Origin: Clitoria ternatea | Lineage: Eukaryota > Streptophyta > Magnoliopsida > Fabales > Fabaceae | Assembly: GCA_037962975.1 (NCBI GenBank) | Contig: CM075669.1 | Coordinates: forward strand, 105,230,501 to 105,294,500 | DNA: 64,000 bases | Reading direction: 5' to 3' | Shown here: positions 56,401-64,000 of the stretch, piece after piece | Layout of the letters: each line of letters starts with the position of its first letter | Numbering within the stretch: the stretch's first letter is position 1 | The notes under the pieces: generated by a model | What the model was told of the DNA's origin: nothing | Seen by the model: only the letters and a program-made list of their open reading frames with translations | The model's database searches: none | Program-made: the position numbers and the translations under genes

Positions 56401-57691
56401 CGGAGGTCTTTTAGGGTTAATCTCAGAATCCTCAATACCCCACGCATTCATCTGATTGCCCCCTCTGAAAAACGTTCAATGCTGATGCACTTCACTACCA
56501 ATCACACACAGCTCTTATTTGCTGACTCACAGCATAAGCCACTCGACCTTCTCATTAACATATATATATACACATCTTTCAGACGGGGTATTCATCACAA
56601 CGATTCACAATTAATATCTATCATAATATCCGGGTGTTGCATGCATCAATAATTAATCACACACAGATCACGTATTTCAATTATCAAACAATTGTCATGT
56701 TTCAATTATAGAGCAATACATAAAAGTAGTTCTCCCTCAATCACCTATATCATATATATATATATATATTACGCAGAGTTCATGGGCTAGGTTACAAGAC
56801 ATCCGTCACAAATAGCACTCGGCAGTAATGGTAACACTCCTATTTACAAGTATTCAGTCAATGTTCGTAGAATTATTAACATGCATTCACGGACAGAGTC
56901 ACACCATCACTAAACAGTTCACAAATACCACAATCCAGGAGTTGCATGCACAACTACTCCATCTTAGTACAGCTACCAACACATCTCACACATAACACAT
57001 TACATGATAATCGTCCAAGCCTCAATGGGTTACTACGCAATTGTCCTACTCGGCTCAACAACTCACAAAGTTAATAAATTATTAGACTTAGAATCCCTAA
57101 GGGGTCACTATTTACCCAGTATCCCATGATGGGTACCTCACAATATTCAAATATTGTTATAAGGTCTAGTACCATTCACTCGGTTTTTCACACACCCAAC
57201 CAAGACAGTATCCAAGTCAAACAGATGTTCTATTTCACATTCACTTGTTCATGGTCATGCCTAATCAACTGGGTCACTACTCCTATTGGTCCAGCATCTA
57301 GTGCATCACTCACTTGGTTTCCTCAATCGCCACCGAGACCCAACCCCAATTTTAACATATATTCGACCTCACCTTTACTCACTTATTACACACCCAAATT
57401 TTTAATTTAGGAACTACCACCCATCCCTTATACTGCAAATCACATACATCATGTGCCATTCATTCATCACACATTCAAATTCCTTAACAAGGAACAGGCA
57501 TACAACCACACCATTCATAGTCAACATACACCAAATCCAATAGAAGTTCATAAGCACATATCATCACCCAAGTCATAATTGAACAGGCATCAACCTACAA
57601 TAGAATATCATAAGCAACTAGGACAAGCTAGCATAATACACTCAACCGCCCACTAACTGTCGGTAAACCTTGTCCATGGACCTTTTGGTCT
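53490..57691 (-). other. G2 interior, non-coding, partly LTR-derived
   Basis: No conserved protein is seen in any frame. The left 1.7 kb is dense in cactcgg motifs like the LTR. From about 56150 to 57010 the sequence is collinear with LTR positions 51815-52815 but clearly diverged (for example cattctcaattataacat against tattctcaatcataacat). An AT microsatellite lies near 56750-56768. Frames such as 54439-54717 or 56200-56652 have no recognisable domain. Confidence 0.7.
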
Positions 57692-57703
57692 GCTCTGATA
57701 CCA
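57692..57703 (-). other. G2 primer binding site (tRNA-Met type)
   Basis: Reverse strand reads tggtatcagagc, followed by agaccaaaaggtcc. G1 has ggaccgaaaggtcc at the same place. Confidence 0.85.
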
Positions 57704-57706
57704 AAT

Positions 57707-60700
57707 TGTAACACCCTAATTTTTAATAAATAATAACCCAATAACAGGGAAAAATTTTTCACAAAAACAACCCCTGGTCAATCGGCATAAAAAAGAAGAA
57801 GACAAGGGAAAGGAAAGAACATTTACACATATAGCAATCAGCGGAAGGAACAAGGCTTGAACCAACCCATTCGGTTCAGCGGAACACATCAGCGCCTGGG
57901 CGAAATCCAAGACGACTCTGACTCGCTTAAGCGAGGTCCAGGACGCTTGAGCGAGACAACTCACTCGCTCGGGCGAAGTACCATTCGCTTGGGCGATACC
58001 ACGACAAAAGCCTTCCAACAGTACGCATTCGCTGGAGCGGATCCTTCATTCGCTGAAGCGAGAAGCCCCACACGGCAAATTCATCACTCGGCAGCGGGAC
58101 ATCCATACACTCGGTAAACGACTAAGTTCACTCGAAAGTTCATTCCTAAGTCCATTCTGTGTTCCATAACTTAGCCTTTCAATTTTATCCATGCGGCCAC
58201 ACCTATACTCTACTCGGACACTAAGGGTTATCCCACTCGGATTCCAGAACTCCTTCTCACTCGGAATATATCCTATTCAAACATCACTTGACGTATTCCA
58301 TCCTTAACATAACCGGGTCACATTACACTTCCACTATTCAGTATACATTCACATTCACTCAGAAAATTAGGTAGTTAAGTCCTACTCAGACTTATTCAGA
58401 ACTCAACCACTCGGGATACATCGGATTATCAATGTTTTACACTTAGAATCCCTTCCATTCTAAGCCACTACACTAACTCCTCTCTCAGGAGAGAATCGCT
58501 CAGGGTTTTCACTCGGGAATACGAACTCTTCCTCACTCGGGTTTTACTTATATTTTTCACTCGGTAATGACCGCTCTCATTATCACTCGGGGATTCTCTC
58601 ATTAGATCTTACGCAGTATAGGTTCATCCAAGGTATTTTACTCAAAATTCATTGAAGTATCATCACTCGAACAAGAAGGCATAGCCATTTGCAGCCTCAC
58701 TCGGAGTTGACTCCCCAATTACATCTACTCGGAAATCATTAACTGAGCAATATTCTAACCATCAACACCCCTCAGTCTGCCCAGACATAAACCACCCGTA
58801 TACAACATATGTGTACATACATATTCATACACTCGGAATACCCATTACCTTAACATCATTCATTCCTCAGCACCTGTTATCAACGTGAACTATTACGTAT
58901 AAAAACATGCACTCAGATCTCAATAGCTCAAATTATTTATATATATATATATATATATGTATCCATATTCATTACACCACACTGTTATTATGAGCCGGCC
59001 AAGGCTACAACTGACGAAACATGACAAATTACAAAAATAAGCACTCTACGGTCGGAGTGCACCCCACTCGGACCTGAGACCTTATCATCACTTCAGAGTC
59101 CAACCTGCACACACTGAAAAATGGTGTAGGGGTGAGCTTTTACATATAAAGTGACAGCTATTGACTCAGACTTTACCTCCATTCTCAATTATATAATTTA
59201 CCAGGTTCAATCCATAACGATATATATATATATACTGTCAATTAATGTAAGAGCCAAACCACATCATTCAATCGGAATTCGTATAATAACATATATTCTC
59301 AATCATAACATCACACTGCACTTAGTAACAGTATCAACACCTGTCTATTCATTCAGTCGGAATTCACTCATGCGACATCATCTAGTCGGAGTTCACTCAA
59401 TTCATTTAATCCATGTAATTCACAATAATCTCACTAACAATGCTCATAGACTCATGCATGCGGATCCGACTTAAACAGTGAGTTCAGTGCAGATTCCTTC
59501 CCGGTCCCTCGTCCACTAGCCCTTTCCGTGTGGCACCGGTCACCCCGTGACGTCTCAAGGCCCAACTCTAGCTCCATCGGCTACCACGGGTCCTCATGGA
59601 ACTAACCAGGAATCTGACTGGAACTCATTTTATATGACTCTAGATGCCTTTTCGACCCCCCGTCCACTAGCCCTTTCCGTGTGGCACCGGTCACCCCGTG
59701 ACGTCTCGAGACCCAGCTCTAGCTCCATCGGCTACCACGGGTCCTCATGGAACTGGTCAGGAATCTGGGAATCATCCCACATATGCAATCTCATGCAAAT
59801 TCACAACAACATCCAAGCTTACCAGACGCGTCTCACACAGCTATCAATGGGTCACAACCGATCCCCCCACACAGCATTCAGATTCATTCGGAATCCCACA
59901 TTCCATTACAACAACACATGCCTCTATCATAATAACTCACAACAGCAAGCATAGGTAACCACATTACAGTACATCCACTCAACAATTTTAACAGAGTCAG
60001 CATACCTTTCCACACGGCATTCAACTGGAAATCACGCATCAATTCACATCTCATGCATTCGGGGATAATGGTAACACGCACACATATTCACTCAACAAAC
60101 TCAGATTTTAACAACATGCATCACAAAAGTATTAACAGGTACTCAAAGACGAGGTCACACAACCCTCAACCTTTCACAGATGTCCCAATTCGGAAATTGC
60201 ATGCACAACTAGTCAATCACCACACATCGATCTACACATGTCACACACATACATTAAAGCAAGCACCAGGGACCCGGTCATAAACCATACGCTTGACATG
60301 TAAGGCGCCCCCTACCTGCTATCGGGGTTCAGAGACTCTTCAAGTTGTAGTGCTGACCGATCGTCCCTCCGTTACTCCTCCAACAGCCTTCGAGCTCAGC
60401 GTTGATCCTGGGCCAGAGTTGCTCCTTTCCTCCAACGGGTCCGTCTCCTCCACAGCTCTAAAGCACTTCCAGCACAGCCTTCCAACTGGAATACCACAGT
60501 TCCAGGTAGAAGAAGAAGAAGAGGAAGAAGGCAATAGGGAGGAAGGAGAGGACAGGGAGTGGAGTCAGAGCTGTGTTGATGTTCCTCCAGGAGCCCTCGA
60601 CTCTCTCACTGTTCGAGTGGCGACGTGAATGAGAGTGAAGAAGAAGAGAAACAGGGAAGGAGAGACCATATGCACGCTCAAGAAGAGCTGCCAGCGTGAA

Positions 60701-60906
60701 TAATGAGAGAAAGAGAGAGCTGAAGTTGTCTTATACTCCTAGGGACACATACGTCCTTTCGCCTGGCACTATTATTATTATTGATTCAATTATTTCTACC
60801 CAAATCAACAATTACTCTAATTAACCATTAATCCTAATTTTGTAATTAACCTTTAATTAATAGCTTAACTTCAATCGGTAATTAAGTTAGAAATCGGGAT
60901 GTTACA
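57707..60906 (-). repeat. G2 5' LTR
   Basis: 3200 bp. It differs from the 3' LTR by scattered transitions, a deletion of about 33 bp near 58420, and shorter AT runs (58937-58958 and 59220-59233). It carries the same duplicated block (59500-59770). Confidence 0.92.
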
Positions 60907-63900
60907 CCCCTCCTCTAAAAATTTAATTTACTGATTATACGTTGCTGAAATCGTTTTAGGAAATATTACATACTTTTTAGTAAATTTACTGTTTGGGAAA
61001 GTAAAATATTTTCTTTTACTAAATTATAATAAGTATAAAAAATTTTAGTAAGATAATAATTCTGAAGAAAAGTTTGTGTAACCATATAATAGTAGTTAAA
61101 TAAACAAATTGGAAATTCCTTTTAGATAGAAAAAAACTTTATTAAGAATTTCTATAACTTAGGCACAAATGGCATTTTATGAGTTAAGTAAAGAAAATAA
61201 AACAAGTAAAGTTTTAGTATAATGAATGTTAGGAGTAATAAGAAGTTGTTAATGACTAAATTTTTAGCAACCATCTTAGTGACCAATTAAGGAAAAATAT
61301 AAAAAGGGATTTTAGGAATTTAATTAAGGAATAAGGTTTGATTTAAATATCTTAATGAACTAAGTTAGTCTAGTAGAAAAAGAAAAGGAAATTTTTAGAT
61401 CCAATTCGGAATTTAATAAAGAAGAAAAAGAGAGACTAAATTAGTGAACAAAGGAATAAATTAGAAACTTAGAAATTTAAAGAGTTTCATCTTAGCATAA
61501 GATAAATAAAAAAAATGATATTGAAAAGTTAGAATAGGTAAGAAATATTCATTAGAAATTTAAATATTTTAGTAAACCAGTGAAATAAAAGTCATAAAAA
61601 AGGTATTGGAATTTGGTGTTAATAACTGGATAAAAGAAGTTAATATAACTTATAAGATAACAATTATTTTGATTAAATTTGGCATTTAGGAATTAGAATA
61701 GGGATTAGATTTAAAGCATTTTCCTAAGGAAAGTACATTAAGTAGGATGTAACAAAAATAAGAATTTTACAAAAAGTGATAATTAGATTTAGTGAGTTGG
61801 ATAAAGCCTTAGGAAAATAATGAGACTTATGTAATAAAAATATTTTTAGAGAAATATACTATAGGTTATTTGAATTAGTGAGTAAAATTTAGAGACAACA
61901 ACTTTTATAACAAGAACTAAAAAGAAAGAGTAAGGAGATTTTAGAAAACAAAGATAGTTTAGAAAATCTTAAGAAAAGTTCTGCGATATAGTAACAAACC
62001 AACTAAGGTAATCATGATCTAAAACTTTAAGTGTATGTATACCAAGGATGCTAAAATTCAATGAGAGTTAAAAAGTAATACCATGCGATAATCAATATAA
62101 GTACATTAAAGTTCTTAAGAACGTTACTTAGAAGAAGAATTTAAAGGAAATGAATGAATACTTATATCGGTAATATATAGTAATATACTAAATAGTTATA
62201 TAAGATCACTCAGTAACAAAAGATAAGTCATGCCTAAGGAAACATAACCCACGAATACAACTTTACTATTGATAAGTCGATTAATTAAAAAGGATAATTA
62301 AGATAAATAAGTCTGATAAGATTTGAGTAGGAAACCTAGATTAAAACATTTATAAAGAAATATCCATAAGTATACTGGCATACGTGATCCTCTCATTATA
62401 ATGATATATCATGATTGTTGTATAATATTTGTATGATGAATGATGTGTGTGACGACTATTATATAATTGTGAACATGAATGAATTGTGTTAATTATACGT
62501 GATAAGTATGTGTGATGAGACGTATGATGAGTATGGTAAGATGACATGTGTATGGACTATAATGTTGTACTTATATGATGCATTAAACGAATATGATGAA
62601 ATAAATAAGAAAATAATAAATAAATGTCTCGGTAGGGGTCCTGAGATGAATAAATTTTGAAAATGATATGATACGACTAGATCAGATCCGATGTGATGAT
62701 GGGCATTATAGCGCCAATATACCCCATGGTTTTATAGAAAATATGAAGTCTCGTTTCATTTCTAAGTGTCGGGTAAGATCATTATGGATTGGGAAATTTT
62801 TAAAACAAAGAACGAATTAATTGAAATAGACCCGACGTTAGAAATAAAACGGAGTCATTAAAAGGACCCTACCGACGACTAGTGAAAAGAAAAATTATGT
62901 ATTGTATGCATCATATATGGAGTTGAGGAGGGATGTTGGAATGATCCCCTAGAGCATACAGTGATGGGTACACTGAAGAATCTGTCGCGCCTCGATACCT
63001 GAGGGTAGTCTAGGGAGTACCACCGAAGGCGGGAATTCCAAGTGGCATCGGATTCGCGCCCGTCGTCGGACAGCCCGTAGCAAACTCTGGTATACTTCGA
63101 CAAGAGGCAGGATTTTCTATAACCGTGGAGTGCCCGTTCTGTGGTGATGTGTGGTTGGCCATTTTGATGATTAGGACTGTGAGTCCTTACCCATTTGTGA
63201 AAACCAGAACGAGGAGAGCCCCGGTCGCTCTAGTTGGGGAGGGGAGATAAGGGTAACGTTGTTGTGCACATGGATATTGTATATGAGATTGTTGAGGAAG
63301 AGATGGCCCACATGCATCGTGATGACTAATAAAAGATTTGAATAACGAAATGAATTCATGCATTGTATCACTGTGTTGAGATTGCGATTGCTTATTGTTT
63401 AAATATGATCGTATACATATTAGTAACCCTGAGAGGTAACTGGGAATAGTCAACTAAGATGAAAAGTGGTGAGATAACTTAGAGTGTAAGAAACCCCAAA
63501 GAGAGTGGGTGGGACTCGATCTTTGATTGTTTATGTTGTATGTGGGTAGGTATTGATGAGACACATTCTCGATTATTGTGGAGGTGAAGACTCACCCTTA
63601 CGCTAATTTTTCCAGATATCGTGTGGATGAAGACAGACTTCAGAACGAAGATCACGCCAGCTCTTCTTGGACCGAGGACGGGAAGATTAGGATAAATTAT
63701 TCTATTTTCATTTGTAGGAGCCTGCGTGCCTCTTCACTTTCAGGATGTACAGTTGCTATCACGACCATGTATTATATATGATATGTTGTATATAAGGTGT
63801 ATCTGTTACACCAAGTTTCCTTGTACAAAAAAAAAACTTCCACATTTTTCTAAAACTCGTAACCTCTCAGTTGACCAAGATAATCTAGTGGAAAGGATTG

Positions 63901-63924
63901 TCCTAGTTAACCAAGGGTGTTACA
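60907..63924 (+). other. Non-coding right part of GE
   Basis: AT-rich from 60907 to 62600 with nothing recognised. From 62620 the composition is more mixed, with a gtgaagactcaccctta box at about 63583, similar to the box near the end of other gypsy LTRs here, and the end gggtgttaca at 63915-63924. Short frames are not supported. Confidence 0.5.
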
Positions 63925-64000
63925 CATGAAATAGTTGCTCCCAAGTTATGATAGAACCTTTAGGAAATGAGTAAAACCACGCTCTAGCCTTGTCCCTCAA
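63925..64000 (-). pseudogene. ATH gag fragment at right window edge
   Basis: The reverse strand of the last 76 bases encodes LRDKARAWFYSFPKGSI followed by TWEQLF. This is the gag core of Athila-type elements. It lies upstream, in element orientation, of the gag fragment at 46168-46333, and a stretch of gag between the two is absent. ATH continues beyond the window. Confidence 0.75.

Larger units (their letters stand above)
50223..60906 (-). mobile_element. G2: large gypsy element without recognisable coding sequence
   Basis: Minus-strand element with LTRs 50223-53470 (3', 3248 bp) and 57707-60906 (5', 3200 bp). In element orientation both start tgtaacatccc and end gggtgttaca. The polypurine tract (reverse strand of 53471-53489) and primer site (57692-57703) are in place. 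The flanking pentamers cccat and cccct match at four of five bases. The 4.2-kb interior has no gag, protease, RT or integrase. The LTRs share several blocks with G1, so G2 looks like a large non-autonomous derivative (LARD-like) of a Tekay-related family. Confidence 0.85.
46334..63924 (+). mobile_element. GE: Ty3/gypsy LTR-type sequence split by G2
   Basis: It begins tgtaacatcccaaatttt at 46334 and ends gggtgttaca at 63924. Both edges adjoin ATH gag sequence, so the whole is an insertion. G2 lies between 50222 and 60907. Without G2 it is about 6.9 kb, long for one LTR, so it may be a composite. No gag or pol is seen. The five bases outside (atgct on the left, catga on the right) do not match, and the ATH gag on the two sides is not contiguous. 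The last 28 bases resemble the end of G0, so G0 and GE are related. Confidence 0.5.

Overview
This 64 kb window is a nest of plant LTR retrotransposons. I see no convincing cellular gene. The LTR layouts, Sirevirus-like Ty1/copia elements with a long gag, ATCGAT-rich copia LTRs and 'cgcttaagcgag'-type motifs in the gypsy LTRs all point to a legume, probably of the Phaseoleae (soybean/bean/cowpea group). That placement rests on general family knowledge, not on a search. Element names used here (ATH, G0, G1, G2, GE, CopA, CopB, CopC) are mine.

Layout from oldest to youngest. (0) The substrate is a decayed Athila-like Ty3/gypsy element, ATH, on the minus strand. It is visible only as fragments: integrase, RNase H and RT at 33848-36167, the gag C-terminal part at 46168-46333, and a gag piece at 63925-64000. 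(1) Three insertions split ATH. They are a gypsy LTR-type sequence G0 (1-4618 plus 32485-33847), the copia element CopC (36168-46167, minus), and a gypsy LTR-type sequence GE (46334-50222 plus 60907-63924). (2) Copia element CopA (4619-32484, minus) sits in G0. A gypsy element with no recognisable coding capacity, G2 (50223-60906, minus), sits in GE. (3) CopA is itself hit twice: by a Tekay/Del-like gypsy element G1 (5105-15337, plus) in its 3' LTR, and by a gag-only copia element CopB (19779-27219, plus) in its reverse transcriptase. CopA, G1, CopB and CopC each have a perfect 5-bp target duplication: acatg, tgact, tgatt and atttc.

LTR divergence counted by eye agrees with the nesting. CopB differs at one base plus one C-run indel, G1 at about 0.5%, CopA at about 1.5% and CopC at about 2.3%, mostly transitions.

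How the parts relate. CopA and CopC encode gag, pol and a third ORF (ORF3) downstream of pol on the same strand. ORF3 resembles the 'putative plant transposon protein' family and has a C-terminal coiled coil. In both elements ORF3 is preceded by an ATCGAT array and a TATA box, the same architecture as the LTR promoters. CopB keeps LTRs, primer site, polypurine tract and a shortened gag but no pol, so it must depend on a relative. G2 is likewise non-coding, but its LTRs, primer site and polypurine tract resemble those of G1, which suggests a non-autonomous/autonomous pair. Almost every coding region carries a stop, a frameshift or a nested insertion. Intact reading frames remain for CopB gag, CopA ORF3 and the two halves of the G1 polyprotein, which are split by one in-frame TGA.
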